Positions 34,647-45,107 of a stretch of 64,000 bases of DNA are shown in pieces. The stretch is from contig NZ_JAKIKT010000003.1 of the NCBI RefSeq assembly GCF_023349125.1, forward strand, positions 372,001 to 436,000, in the 5' to 3' direction. Position numbers and translations under genes: made by a program. Position 1 is the stretch's first letter; every line of letters begins with the position of its first letter. Source of the stretch: Shewanella corallii (lineage in GTDB: Bacteria > Pseudomonadota > Gammaproteobacteria > Enterobacterales > Shewanellaceae). The notes under the pieces were generated by a model, which saw nothing but the letters and a program-made list of their open reading frames with translations, did no database searches and was not told the origin of the DNA.

Positions 34647-34890
34647 AAAGTCACAGCAACTTCACACGTTGGTTTATTCCTGAAGTTGTACGATGAGCTT
34701 ATCAAAGAAGAAGCGCCGACCCGACACCGTAAATGGAGATGCCCCCAAACTTCAGGTTCCTGCGTCTAAATTGGATGAGGCTCTTTAAGCCCCAGCTTTG
34801 GGTGCAGGAATATCAGGCCTGACGGGAATCCCTGATGCGAGCACATCAGAAGCGCAGAGCTTTATCTTTCAAACTGCCTGCCATTGCACA

Positions 34891-34924
34891 CAAAAAAAAA
34901 GCGCCGGAAGTTTCCGGCGCTTAA
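34891..34924 (-). terminator. Terminator of the secreted-protein gene
   Basis: On the minus strand GCGCCGGAA and TTCCGGCGC pair around a 2-base loop and are followed by nine T. Confidence 0.85.
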
Positions 34925-34937
34925 GATGTGTTGGAAC

Positions 34938-36932
34938 TTAAATAATACCGCCATCTCCCTGGAGATATTGATTACATCTAACAGTAATGGATCTGAAGTT
35001 ACTCCAACCTACGCTGTTCTTCGCACGGGCCTTAAGATTCACGTAGCTGGGGCTGTAATTGAAACTACGGAAGAAGTGTTGACTGGAGCCGGAGTAAATC
35101 AATGAGCTTCCCATATAGACTTCATATTGGGTAGGCGCATTGGTAGCGTTGACGGTACCGGAAAGCCACATTCCATCTCGAGGAATCCTCTTTGTATCCA
35201 GCTGACTTCCTTTCTGCACATATGGATGTTCACCATCGGAAGAACACTCAGCAACTGCAGAGAAAGAACTGACTACAGGTACTGCAGTAACGCCAGCTAC
35301 ATTCACACTGCGATTGGTCGCTGCGCCATTACGGTGCCTAACAGAAATTTGATAAGTGCCTGAAGAAGAATAGTTATGGCTCAGTGTTCTGGTACCGCTC
35401 AGGTTATGAATGCTGGAAGAGCTACCATCCCCCCAATAAACGGTGAAATCCTGATAACCCTGATCTGCAGATTGAATACAGGAGCGCAAGCTAACCGGTA
35501 GAGTCACGGTATGGTTGCTTACTGAAGGACGGATAATGGGTGAAAATGCGGTGCTATATGGATTCACCAGATCAGCAAAATAAACATCGGTACGGTAAAT
35601 CTCCCAGTATCTTTCATTGAAGTACTTAACCTGCGCGACAACCCCGGCTCGGAAGTCGATATCCAGTACACCTGCCGCTACGGTTTCATTACCACTTAGG
35701 CCATCACCGTTACCACACATATTGCCGTAGTAACCTGACAGCTTGATCGGCAGTGAAGGTTTGATACCCACCTTAGCCCAGATAAGTCCCCAATAAATCC
35801 GCCCCTTAATGGCAACCTCCGCCCAGGGCTCAATAGTGGCTGATGCCAACAATTGATATTGGATGTTATCCATTCTCAGGGTGCCGTTATCATTAAATGA
35901 ACTGGAAACCTTGGCACAATTGTTTTTGTCACAGGCATATTCATAGTGACCAGTGATATCGAGCATTTTTTCCAGCCCCACATCACCGCTGGCGCTAAGG
36001 GTTAGATCACCGGTACCCGCACGGATAGGCAGTTTAACGTCATATTGCACCGGTATAACACCGATCATAAACCAGCCGTTGGCAATATTGGGCTCAGCGA
36101 TATTCCAGGTGTATCCGGTAAAGGTGTGAGTTGCTTCACCATGGATTTCTATATCACCCGTCACACTATAATCGGCCCGGGCGTTAAGCTTTTTCATACG
36201 TACTTTATAAGGCACACAAAAGGCACTCTTATACTTGTAATCCAATGTTGCTTTACCAGAACCCGCCGTCGTTGCATTAATTTCGACCTCAACAAACGCG
36301 TTACCACTGCCAAAACGCTTGGACTTATTGAAGGTTTCATTAAATGATTTTTGCCAGTTTTTACTTCTGTGGTTCCAGCCAAAACATCCTTTGGCAGCAT
36401 AATCGGCCTTACCGAGATCAGCACCTTCAATCTTCAATGAGCGATATTGCTCTTGCTGAATACCACCCCAACCCCGCTTGTCTACCAAAGCTTCCATTTT
36501 ACTGAAGGTATTGGCGTTGGCAGCATCCCGGTCGACAACAATAACATCGAACTCATCATCAGCTGTTGCGGCCTGAGGGTCCGGAAGGCAAGGCTCCTGT
36601 GCTTTGCCACATGGAGTGGGTGAGCTTCCCTCAAACTCAGATACGATATCATTACGCTCGCTAAGTGGGAGCCCAGCATAAAGATACGCATTGTTGGCGC
36701 CTTGAGCTGAATAAAGGAAGTAAAAGTCTGACTGCTGTGGAATACCCCGTCCATCGGTATAACTTAGCTGTTTTAACTCATAATCTTCCCCAGCCATTAA
36801 TACCAGGGTTTGGACGTCGGTTCCTTTCGCCGGGCCATATAAATCCGCAGCGGTCGTATTTGCCAGGCTCATAGGTGAGGCGACCACAAGCCCCGCCAAG
36901 CTGACTCGTTTAACAACGTTTATCAAATTCAT
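34938..36932 (-). CDS. Large secreted protein with a PKD-like domain, unknown function
   Basis: 664 residues. An N-terminal signal peptide (MNLINVVKRVSLAGLVVASP to about LANTT) indicates export. The middle (about 60-460) is beta-rich with paired Cys (CGKAQEPC, CDKNNC) and no family I recognise. At about 500-575 a PKD-like module is visible (FTVYWGDGSSSSIHN, then SHNYSSSGTYQISVRH). The C-terminal 95 residues form another beta domain with Cys residues. I chose the ATG at 36932 because AAGGAT precedes it. Single-gene unit with a strong terminator. A cell-surface or secreted binding role is possible. Confidence 0.75.
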   Translation of the reverse strand: MNLINVVKRVSLAGLVVASPMSLANTTAADLYGPAKGTDVQTLVLMAGEDYELKQLSYTDGRGIPQQSDFYFLYSAQGANNAYLYAGLPLSERNDIVSEFEGSSPTPCGKAQEPCLPDPQAATADDEFDVIVVDRDAANANTFSKMEALVDKRGWGGIQQEQYRSLKIEGADLGKADYAAKGCFGWNHRSKNWQKSFNETFNKSKRFGSGNAFVEVEINATTAGSGKATLDYKYKSAFCVPYKVRMKKLNARADYSVTGDIEIHGEATHTFTGYTWNIAEPNIANGWFMIGVIPVQYDVKLPIRAGTGDLTLSASGDVGLEKMLDITGHYEYACDKNNCAKVSSSFNDNGTLRMDNIQYQLLASATIEPWAEVAIKGRIYWGLIWAKVGIKPSLPIKLSGYYGNMCGNGDGLSGNETVAAGVLDIDFRAGVVAQVKYFNERYWEIYRTDVYFADLVNPYSTAFSPIIRPSVSNHTVTLPVSLRSCIQSADQGYQDFTVYWGDGSSSSIHNLSGTRTLSHNYSSSGTYQISVRHRNGAATNRSVNVAGVTAVPVVSSFSAVAECSSDGEHPYVQKGSQLDTKRIPRDGMWLSGTVNATNAPTQYEVYMGSSLIYSGSSQHFFRSFNYSPSYVNLKARAKNSVGWSNFRSITVRCNQYLQGDGGII

Positions 36933-38049
36933 TGTATTATCCTTATACGAGTTCATCCTCTGCTGGATTTAGCGCCGGGAAATTAAACCTTGTTGTTTAT
37001 TCATTGTATTTAATTGCATTCAATATCAACAATTGAAGTTACTGAGAAACTCTATCGCTTCTCAACCAACAAACAAACTCAATAACATAACGTCTATATC
37101 CCAGACCTTACTTCTAAGATAGAAAGTATATAAACCTTCCAATTACATAAAAACAAAGTCACGCTCACAATTACAAATACGGTCAAACATAAAAACCTGC
37201 AGTTATGAATTTCCGCAAGTAGAACGCTCATAAAAAATTGAGAACTGCATTAATTTTACGAGTGTTCATAACGAACTCAGTATTTGAAAGTTAATTAATT
37301 GGGTTATAACGCGGTTACTATCTATTTTTGATACTTAGTTCAGGAAACAGGAACATCTGCAGATACCCCCTACCACACGGTTCATTCAAATAAATATCTG
37401 CACCTGTTAAATCACCGAAGCTAAGTTGGTGGAGCTTCTATCTTTTCAACTTTGTATTGAGTATTCACAATGAAATCCTCATGAGTTCATTTAAATAAAT
37501 TTGCAGTTAAGCTTTATCATTTCAGCCTTAAGGTTTCCCTGCCAGCTGAGTGTATTTAGCGGGTGTTAGATTTTTAATAACAGGTTATTTCTGGGGTAGA
37601 CAGGGGCATTTGGAGGGAAAACACAGCGGTAGCTTTAACATACAAGGTATTGTATTGGATGGACTATTTAACAAACTTCTCCCCAAAACACCCCTGACTT
37701 TGAAAGCATTTTGGGCGAGTATTTGAGGAACAGACTGGGATGGTTTTCTACAGTTGGTTCCACACAGGTAGCAACCTTTCAGTTGTCAGGAAACACCCAT
37801 CAATCTAGAACAGAATCAACGAGGGATTTTAAATCCCTTGTGTCCTTTAATTGACATAACCAGCCTGATACAACCAGTTTTTCTGCCAGGCTATCTCTTA
37901 AAGCGGCTTCGACTTAGTGTTGAAACTGACCTAAGAGACAGGCTTTGCTACTCAAGCCAACAAACGCTCAGACAGCCTGAAGATATCGCTTCTTCTCACT
38001 GTTAAAGGTTGCTAGTCTCCACTTATCTCCTTCTGACAAGCCCATAAAA
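36933..38049. other. 1.1-kb AT-rich stretch without recognised genes
   Basis: No coding frame of credible length on either strand. The part next to 36932 must carry the promoter of the secreted-protein gene. One small palindrome, GGGATTTTAAATCCC, at about 37831-37845. No known RNA or mobile-element end was recognised. Confidence 0.5.
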
Positions 38050-38454
38050 ATGAATAAGATAAAGCAGAATATCGCGCAAGTAGCCCTGGTCGTCCGTGAC
38101 TATGACGAGGCAATTAGCTTTTATGTGTCTTCCCTTGGCTTTACCTTGATTGAAGATACAGACCTTGGTGATGGTAAACGCTGGGTGATTGTCTCTCTTA
38201 CTGGGTCAACCGGCACTGCATTACTGCTGGCCAAAGCGGATGGCGAGGAACAACTGGCTGCTGTCGGGAATCAAGCTGGAGGACGGGTATTTTTGTTCCT
38301 GCAAACTGACGACTTCTGGCAGGACTATCACAGTATGGCGGATTAAGGCGTCAGCTTCTGCGAGACACCAAGGGAAGAAGTCTATGGAACAGTGGCTGTA
38401 TTTGAAGATCTCTACGGCAATAAGTGGGATTTAATCGAGCGTAAAAACGCCTAA
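38050..38454 (+). pseudogene. VOC/glyoxalase-family protein, interrupted by an in-frame TAA
   Basis: A standard VOC domain protein of 134 codons: VALVVRDYDEAISFYVSSLG at the start, then VFLFLQTDDFWQDYHSMAD, a TAA at 38344-38346, and in the same frame GVSFCETPREE, YGTVAVFEDLYGNKWDLIE and a normal stop at 38452. Relatives usually have Lys-Gly at the position of the stop, so a single change AAA or AAG to TAA(-G) explains it. The truncated product lacks the last beta strands and the metal-binding Glu region (WDLIE), so it is unlikely to work. Confidence 0.75.
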
Positions 38455-38599
38455 GTGAGCTGAAGAAAAGTTGCGTGTGCAGGATTTAGTCCTTGAGATA
38501 CACAAGCCTCAGGAGTTAACATTTATTAAACAAATCGCAACCAATGTTAGAACAGCAGCTCCGTCCGGTTTTCGGACGTTCCTACAAAAAGGTCGTTGA

Positions 38600-40762
38600 T
38601 TGCAAAATATAAAGTTCAATTCCATTTTGTTACAGCTGTCATTGCTGTTTGGGCTTATCGGATACCTGATTAATCTGTATCCCATACCGCTGTTTGCCAA
38701 TGTCGAGCTGATTGTGGGCAATGTCTGTTTGGTCATAGTCGCCGCTATTGCCGGTCCTTATTATGCCCTGCTGACGGCGTTGATGTGCGCCACAGGCCTT
38801 TACGTCAGTTGGGACTCCTTGTATCCGTTCCTTATCTTTATGATGGAAGCTCTCTGGCTGGGGCTAGCTGTTCGCCGCGGCTATTATCTGTTCTACTCCG
38901 CTATCGCATTTTGGTTCTTAATCAGCCCTGCGCTGTTTATGCTCTACGCTTCGTTATATACCGAACTCAACGAAGAACACATACTGTTTATCGTCATCAA
39001 GCAGGCAATCAATGGCATGCTCTATGCCAGTGTTGCCTGTCTGCTGGTCATGCTGATTCGGCCGCTGTCAAAACTGGCGCTGAAGCAAAATACGCATAAG
39101 CGCAGCTTCAAACAGCAACTTAATTACCTGTTTGCACTGCTTATTACTTCAGCCATGCTGATCTCATCCCTGCTGTACAACCATACTTATCTGAGCGACC
39201 AGCAAGTGATGGTGCAAAACAACTTGCAGGACTCTATGGGGTCGATGAGCAAGGCTGCTGAACGCTACCTCAAGACCCACCAGCAGGCTATACGCAATGC
39301 TGCGCGTTGGCTGAGTCTGGCCAATACCGATAAAGATCACTGGCAGTCGATGTTGACCCGGTTGAATCAAACCTATCCCAACTTCCTGACCATGCTGATC
39401 GCCGACCACAAAGGGAATATTCTCCATGCCAGCCCGGCGTCTATGCTGGCCGACAAGCCAGTGCATAAATTGAATGTGAGCGACCGCGATTACTTCCGGG
39501 AAGCCCTGTACAACCAGAATGACTATATTTCTGATGTGTTCCTTGGCCGTGGATTCGGTAATGATGTGATAGTGGCCATGAGCTCCCCTGTTTACCTGAA
39601 TGAGAATTATCAAAGGCCCCAGGCAATTATTGAAGGCTCGCTGGATCTCAGTGGGTTTGCCCAGATAGAACATGGGGCAATGCAAAGAGAATCCATGAGC
39701 ATTGTGCTGACCGATGCCAAAGGGAATATCATCTACGCCTCTGACAATCTAGGACTTCCGGCCCTTTCCACCTTCCTGTTCAGTCGCAGCGGCAGCTACT
39801 ACAGCATGTCCATGCCGATGATGAACCTGAAAAATACCGCCAGTGAAGTGCCCGAGTATCTATACAGCCAGCAAGAGCTCAGCAACCAGTGGCAACTTTA
39901 TCTGCTCAAGCCATTTGTCCCTATGGTCACCATGGCACAGCGTCAGTACCTGACCTCGGTGGCAATGCTGGCGCTGTCATTGCTGGTCACTCTCGGCCTT
40001 TCCTCACTGCTTGCAAAGACCCAAACCCGGCCGCTGGAGCTGATTGCACAGCAGTTCAAATACTCAGATAAAGACAGGGCAAGACCCGAGTGGAATGAAG
40101 AACAGATATCCACCGAAGTGGAGCAACTTTATGACCAGCTCAAGCTGTCGCAGCAAGAACTGATCCGGCAACAATTGCAGCTTGAGGAGCAGGTAGCCCT
40201 GCGCACCTTTGAACTGGAAAAAGCCAATGGTGAACTGCAGAAACTGGCGGAAAGAGACTCTCTGACCAGCCTGTATAATCGCAGATACGCTGAGAACCAG
40301 TTCAAACAGGCTCAAACGCTTTGTCAAAGGGGCGAACAGGCAATGGCCGTGGTGCTGCTTGATCTTGACCACTTTAAAATGGTGAATGACGAGTTTGGCC
40401 ACCTTGGCGGGGATGCCAGCCTCAAAACAGTGGCAGGTTTGCTGTCCAATCATTTCGTGCGGGAGACAGACATAGTTTCCCGATACGGCGGCGAAGAGTT
40501 TTTGCTTATTCTGCCTATGTGCAACCCGCTGAAAGTGGAAGCGCACTTGAAGGATTTTACCGCCAAGCTGAGAAACACTAAGATCACCAACCCAGAAGAT
40601 GGCAGGCTGTTTTCACTGTCTGTGAGCATAGGGGCGGTTATCGCCAATGCAGGTTATTCCAGCAGGATAGATACCTGGATAAAACGGGCCGATGACAACC
40701 TTTACCGCGCCAAGAGTGCCGGGCGGGATAAGGTGATTGCCACCATTATTGAGGATATCTGA
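38600..40762 (+). CDS. Membrane diguanylate cyclase with periplasmic sensor domain
   Basis: 720 residues. Multiple N-terminal helices (to about 160, MASE-like), a further helix at about 172, a periplasmic Cache-type sensor (about 195-440; FLTMLIADHKGNILHASPAS, DRDYFREALYNQ), a helix at about 452, a coiled coil and a C-terminal GGDEF domain (about 545-715) with active-site RYGGEEFLLILP. It is predicted to make cyclic di-GMP in response to a periplasmic ligand. No I-site RxxD is obvious before GGEEF (sequence is VRETD, which could be one). Start is TTG with AAAGGT upstream. Confidence 0.88.
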   Translation: MQNIKFNSILLQLSLLFGLIGYLINLYPIPLFANVELIVGNVCLVIVAAIAGPYYALLTALMCATGLYVSWDSLYPFLIFMMEALWLGLAVRRGYYLFYSAIAFWFLISPALFMLYASLYTELNEEHILFIVIKQAINGMLYASVACLLVMLIRPLSKLALKQNTHKRSFKQQLNYLFALLITSAMLISSLLYNHTYLSDQQVMVQNNLQDSMGSMSKAAERYLKTHQQAIRNAARWLSLANTDKDHWQSMLTRLNQTYPNFLTMLIADHKGNILHASPASMLADKPVHKLNVSDRDYFREALYNQNDYISDVFLGRGFGNDVIVAMSSPVYLNENYQRPQAIIEGSLDLSGFAQIEHGAMQRESMSIVLTDAKGNIIYASDNLGLPALSTFLFSRSGSYYSMSMPMMNLKNTASEVPEYLYSQQELSNQWQLYLLKPFVPMVTMAQRQYLTSVAMLALSLLVTLGLSSLLAKTQTRPLELIAQQFKYSDKDRARPEWNEEQISTEVEQLYDQLKLSQQELIRQQLQLEEQVALRTFELEKANGELQKLAERDSLTSLYNRRYAENQFKQAQTLCQRGEQAMAVVLLDLDHFKMVNDEFGHLGGDASLKTVAGLLSNHFVRETDIVSRYGGEEFLLILPMCNPLKVEAHLKDFTAKLRNTKITNPEDGRLFSLSVSIGAVIANAGYSSRIDTWIKRADDNLYRAKSAGRDKVIATIIEDI

Positions 40763-40783
40763 AGCTTCCCCAGCTCTGAGGGG

Positions 40784-41617
40784 TCAGAGGTACAGGCTGT
40801 GGAACTTCAGTTGTTGACCGATAAAGCTGGCCACAAAACCAGTAGAGGCTGTGTATTCCCGTAATCCTACCAATTCTAGAGGATAGCCCCGCGCTTTAGC
40901 GGCTTCCAGTACCTGTTTTTGTCCTGCCGCCAGCGCCGGAGTCAGCGCAATTTCTGCCTGATGTAAAAGCACCGGAAGTTGCGAGATCCCCAGAGTCAAC
41001 AACTCAGCAATATCGTACTGACGCCTGGCATCCTGACTCTCCCCCATCAACAGCTCCAGCATAGCGGCCACATGGGTATCAGCCTGAGGCGCAAACTCAG
41101 GATTAAAGCCGGATATGCTGGCATATTTCTGCGGCTGGCTCAGGGCCAGTACCATGGCACCATGAGCCCCCAGCCCGAGACCACTGATTGCTTTGCGATC
41201 ACTTACCGGAAAGTGGGATTCAATTAAGGCCGGCAATTCAGACTGCAGATAGTCGAACATTCTGAAATGACGTTGCCATGGCATACAGGTGGCATTGAGA
41301 TATAAAGAAGGGACAGTGTCACAGCCAAGGCGGGATGCCAGATCCGGTACATATTCCCCTCTGGGCAGCACATCCGGACAGATTAACGCGAGTCCCAGTG
41401 ATGCCGCATGGGATTGAGCCACGTATGCATCAAACAAACTGGTATCTGTCTGCCCTGAGTCCCCAAGCCAATACACAGCAGGAACAGACTCAAGATCAGC
41501 CTGTGGAGGCAAATACAGGCTGAAGGACATATCACAATTCAATACTGAGGAGCGGTGGGAAAAACGCTTAACCCATCCTCCGAAACACTTCTCGGCAGAC
41601 AGCTTGGCAGTAATCAT
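40784..41617 (-). CDS. S-formylglutathione hydrolase homologue lacking the catalytic triad
   Basis: 277 residues, full length for the FGH/esterase D family and alignable throughout, from KCFGGWVKRFSHRSSVLNCD to YPLELVGLREYTASTGFVAS and QLKFHSLYL. The nucleophile elbow, GHSMGGHGA in active enzymes, reads GLGLGAHGA (Ser replaced by Gly). The Asp-bearing DQGxAD is HQAEIA, and the His of YDHSYYF is Ala in YTASTGF. All three triad positions are therefore lost while the fold is kept, pointing to a pseudoenzyme or a changed function. No adh/frmA gene is adjacent. Confidence 0.82.
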   Translation of the reverse strand: MITAKLSAEKCFGGWVKRFSHRSSVLNCDMSFSLYLPPQADLESVPAVYWLGDSGQTDTSLFDAYVAQSHAASLGLALICPDVLPRGEYVPDLASRLGCDTVPSLYLNATCMPWQRHFRMFDYLQSELPALIESHFPVSDRKAISGLGLGAHGAMVLALSQPQKYASISGFNPEFAPQADTHVAAMLELLMGESQDARRQYDIAELLTLGISQLPVLLHQAEIALTPALAAGQKQVLEAAKARGYPLELVGLREYTASTGFVASFIGQQLKFHSLYL

Positions 41618-41678
41618 TATCCCTCCATCCTTGAACTACGACTCTATTGGCAAGTATAGCCAGACTGGTGTCCGGTTT

Positions 41679-44600
41679 TCAGCCCGCTTTCAATAAACTG
41701 GACATCAAAGCCCTCAGCGCTGCCGGTTTCACCATTTTCGCCATATAGTGATAGCCACGTTGCTGAACATCTTCTATCAGGGTTTTACGGGTATTGGCGG
41801 TAATTAAAATACCCGGGATATGTTCCCCGTAAAGGCTGCGGATCCCGTCCATAGCATCTACACCATTCTGACCATCATCCAATTGATAATCTGCCAGCAC
41901 TATGTCCGGAGCCATTCCCTTGAGGCCCAGCTTAATACGGGCGTCAGCCAAATCCTTTGCACAGACGACTTCGCAGTGCCATCGACTGAGCAGACTTTCC
42001 AATCCTGCCAGAATTGCTTCTTCATTGTCGATACAAAGCACCTTGACGCCGGACAGAGGCTGCAAGTTACCGGGACGACTGCGCTGGGCAATATAGGCCT
42101 GCTTTTCGCCCAGGGGTACCCGTACTGAGAATACCGACCCTTTGCCCAATACTGAGCTGACACCAATAGGATGATGCAGCACCCGACTTATTCTGTCGGC
42201 AATGGCAAGCCCCAGTCCCAGGCCTCCCGCCTCTTTTGAGCTGGGGGTATCAAGGCGACGAAACTCTTTGAAAATCTCCTGAGTTTGCTTTTCATCGATA
42301 CCACATCCGGTATCCAATACCTGGATCTCCAACTCTTTACCCCGGCGACGACAGCCCAGCAGCACATTCCCGCCTTTGGCGTAACGATAGGCATTGGTCA
42401 GGAAGTTCTGCAGCACTCTGCGCAGCAATGAAGGATCGGTATACAGGGTGGCACCGCACTGCTGATAGCGGAAACTGATTTTGTGATCCTCGGCCATGGC
42501 GTCAAACTCGACCGCCAGACTGTCCAGCACTTCAGATACTGCCACCTGCCTGAGGTTGACATCCACCATACCGGAATCCAGCTTGGATATATCCAGTAAG
42601 TCCGTCAGTAGTTCACCGGCCGTTTTCAGCGAACTGTTGATATGGGAAAGCGTGGTTTGAGACTCATTGTCCAGCGCCGGATATTGGGACAGCGAGGCGG
42701 TAAACAGGCGCGCCGCGTTCAGGGGTTGCATCAAGTCATGCCCCACGGCCGCCAGAAAGCGACTCTTGGAGGCGTTGGCCATCTCCTCCTGCGCCTTGGC
42801 CTCCAGCAGTTCGCTGTTTAACTTGGCCAACTCAAAGGTACGCTCTTTAACCCGGGTTTCCAGCATCTCATTGGCTTCCCGCAGCGCCTGCTCCTGCTGC
42901 CGATACTGGGTAATATCGGTAAAGGTCATCACAAAGCCGCCGCCGGGCATGGGGTTGCCCTGAATCTTGATCACCTTGTCATCATGACGATAACGCTCCG
43001 ACACATGCGGGGTTCCCCGGCGCATATGTTCCAGACGGCGGCTGACCTTCTCTTCCACCTCGCCGTCACCGCAATAACCCCGTTTGGCATTAAAGCGAAT
43101 CACATCAGCAATAGGCATACCCGGCTGCAGGAAGTTATCAGGGTACTGGTAAAGCTCGATATAGCGGTTATTCCAGGCCACCAGATTCAGATCCTGATCC
43201 ACCACACTCATGCCCTCATAGGCGTGTTCAATGGCTGCTCTCAACATATCCTGGCTGAGAATAATCTTGGATGAGGCCTCATCCACCAAAGAGAACACTT
43301 CATCCAGCGCCAGATCCCTGCCCCGCAGCACTGAGTCCATTACCAGTGCTGCACTGGACGCTCCCAATACACCTGCCAACAAGTGCTCGGTATGGGCAAC
43401 CAGTTCCGGCGTCGCCGCCCGGTTGCGGTTATCCGCGCCCACCGCTTCAGGCATAAAGCGGCTGAAACTTTCGTAAGCGCGTCCGGGAGACACGAAGCGA
43501 CTGGCCAGAATTAAAAGGTCTTGCTGACTCACACCGCCGGTTTTACGGTTGCTGTTATCCTTAAGGTCGCCCGGGCTGACAAAGCTGCTGGCCTGAATAC
43601 GCTCTGCCACGCCCGCCCTGAACCAAAGTGAGCCCAACACATAACAAAGACTGTTCACCAACAACGCCAGCAGGGCATCGTTCACATCGGGATTGATAAA
43701 CTCCAGCACCATCACGCCATCAGGAAGCAGTCGTCCGCTGGCCATCACATCCTGCGCCAGAATGTAGCACCAGAGCCCAAAACCGACTACAAGTCCCAGG
43801 TATACCCCGCCCCGGTTGCCATGCTTCCAGTAAAGACCACCCACCAGCGCGGGAGCCAACTGGGCAAAAGCCCCAAAAGACAACATGCCCAGATGGGCCA
43901 GTGAGTCGCTGTCAGCAAAGATCAGATAACTTAAATAACCCAGCCCGAGAATAATGACGATGGACAGTCGTCGGGCATTGAGCAGGAAATTGGAAAACTG
44001 ATTGAAGTTCTTACGGCGTATTTTGCCTGAGCGCAGCAATACAGGTACCAGCCACTCATTACTCACCATAATACTGATGGTCACCACGGCGACTATGACC
44101 ATACCTGTGGCCGCCGACAAGGTTCCCAGCAGGGCAATGACCGCCACCACAGGCATATCCAACATCAGCGGCATGTTAATGACATAGGTATCTGCCGGGA
44201 CTGTATCACCCAGCATGAGTCTGCCCGCCTGCCCCAGGGGGACAACAAATAGCGTAAACAGTGCCAGATAGATGGGCAGCATCCAGCGCCCTTTGCGCAA
44301 TGTCTTCTCATCGGCGCACTCCACCACCATCACGTGGAACTGCCTTGGCATACACAAAAAGGCGGCAATACCTACAATCAACTCAGGCAGCAGTGACGCC
44401 CACCTGAGCTCAGCCCCCTGAATCAAATCCGCCTGCTGCGCCTTTGACCAGATATCACCAAAGCCATCATATACGCCGAAGCTGATCACCAAGCCCACCA
44501 GCAAAAATGCCCCTATCTTCACCAAAGATTCGAAAGCAATGGCCACCATCATGCCGGGATTATGTTCAGTGGCATCCAGCTTACGGGTACCAAACAGAAT

Positions 44601-45107
44601 GGCGAACACCGCCAGAATACAGCTGATAAGAAGAGGAAGTGTGGTATCGCCAAGGGAGCTTTCAGGTGTTTCAAACAGCCCAAGGGCCATCACCATGGCT
44701 TTTAGCTGCAGTGCGATATAGGGCATGATGCCAAACAGGGCGATCAGGGTAACCAATGCGGCCAATAGCTGGGACTTGCCGTAGCGGGCAGCAATAAAGT
44801 CAGCCACAGAGGTGATGTTCTGACTCTTGGACACCACCACCATTTTGCGCAGCATGCCAAAGCCCAGAGTAAATATCAGTATGGGGCCAACAAATATCGG
44901 CAGATAGGACCAGAGATCGGTAGAGGATTGACCGACCGTTCCCAGAAAACTCCATGATGAGCAGTAAACCGCCAGACTCAGGCCATAAATGATCACTTGC
45001 AGGCCCGGCTTGATACGGCTGACATAACGTTCAGCTCCCCAGGCAAGCAGAAACAGCAAAAACACATAGCCGATGGCAATCACAGCCACCAAAAGGGTCA
45101 GATTCAT
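41679..45107 (-). CDS. crbS: SSS-domain hybrid sensor histidine kinase, CrbS type
   Basis: 1142 residues. An N-terminal sodium:solute-symporter-like membrane domain of about 13 helices (1-500), a PAS domain (about 625-735; AYEGMSVVDQDLNLVAWNNR), a coiled coil, HisKA with the phospho-His in FLAAVGHDLMQPLNAA (about 780), HATPase (NFLTNAYRY, LDTGCGID, GLGLGLAIA) and a C-terminal receiver with Asp in DIVLADYQLDDG. Kinases of this type control acetyl-CoA synthetase in the acetate switch (CrbS/CrbR in Vibrio, Pseudomonas and others). Here it is divergent from acs with 189 bases between, which supports that role. No adjacent response regulator; the LuxR-type regulator at 5.6 kb is a candidate partner. 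Confidence 0.9.
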   Translation of the reverse strand: MNLTLLVAVIAIGYVFLLFLLAWGAERYVSRIKPGLQVIIYGLSLAVYCSSWSFLGTVGQSSTDLWSYLPIFVGPILIFTLGFGMLRKMVVVSKSQNITSVADFIAARYGKSQLLAALVTLIALFGIMPYIALQLKAMVMALGLFETPESSLGDTTLPLLISCILAVFAILFGTRKLDATEHNPGMMVAIAFESLVKIGAFLLVGLVISFGVYDGFGDIWSKAQQADLIQGAELRWASLLPELIVGIAAFLCMPRQFHVMVVECADEKTLRKGRWMLPIYLALFTLFVVPLGQAGRLMLGDTVPADTYVINMPLMLDMPVVAVIALLGTLSAATGMVIVAVVTISIMVSNEWLVPVLLRSGKIRRKNFNQFSNFLLNARRLSIVIILGLGYLSYLIFADSDSLAHLGMLSFGAFAQLAPALVGGLYWKHGNRGGVYLGLVVGFGLWCYILAQDVMASGRLLPDGVMVLEFINPDVNDALLALLVNSLCYVLGSLWFRAGVAERIQASSFVSPGDLKDNSNRKTGGVSQQDLLILASRFVSPGRAYESFSRFMPEAVGADNRNRAATPELVAHTEHLLAGVLGASSAALVMDSVLRGRDLALDEVFSLVDEASSKIILSQDMLRAAIEHAYEGMSVVDQDLNLVAWNNRYIELYQYPDNFLQPGMPIADVIRFNAKRGYCGDGEVEEKVSRRLEHMRRGTPHVSERYRHDDKVIKIQGNPMPGGGFVMTFTDITQYRQQEQALREANEMLETRVKERTFELAKLNSELLEAKAQEEMANASKSRFLAAVGHDLMQPLNAARLFTASLSQYPALDNESQTTLSHINSSLKTAGELLTDLLDISKLDSGMVDVNLRQVAVSEVLDSLAVEFDAMAEDHKISFRYQQCGATLYTDPSLLRRVLQNFLTNAYRYAKGGNVLLGCRRRGKELEIQVLDTGCGIDEKQTQEIFKEFRRLDTPSSKEAGGLGLGLAIADRISRVLHHPIGVSSVLGKGSVFSVRVPLGEKQAYIAQRSRPGNLQPLSGVKVLCIDNEEAILAGLESLLSRWHCEVVCAKDLADARIKLGLKGMAPDIVLADYQLDDGQNGVDAMDGIRSLYGEHIPGILITANTRKTLIEDVQQRGYHYMAKMVKPAALRALMSSLLKAG

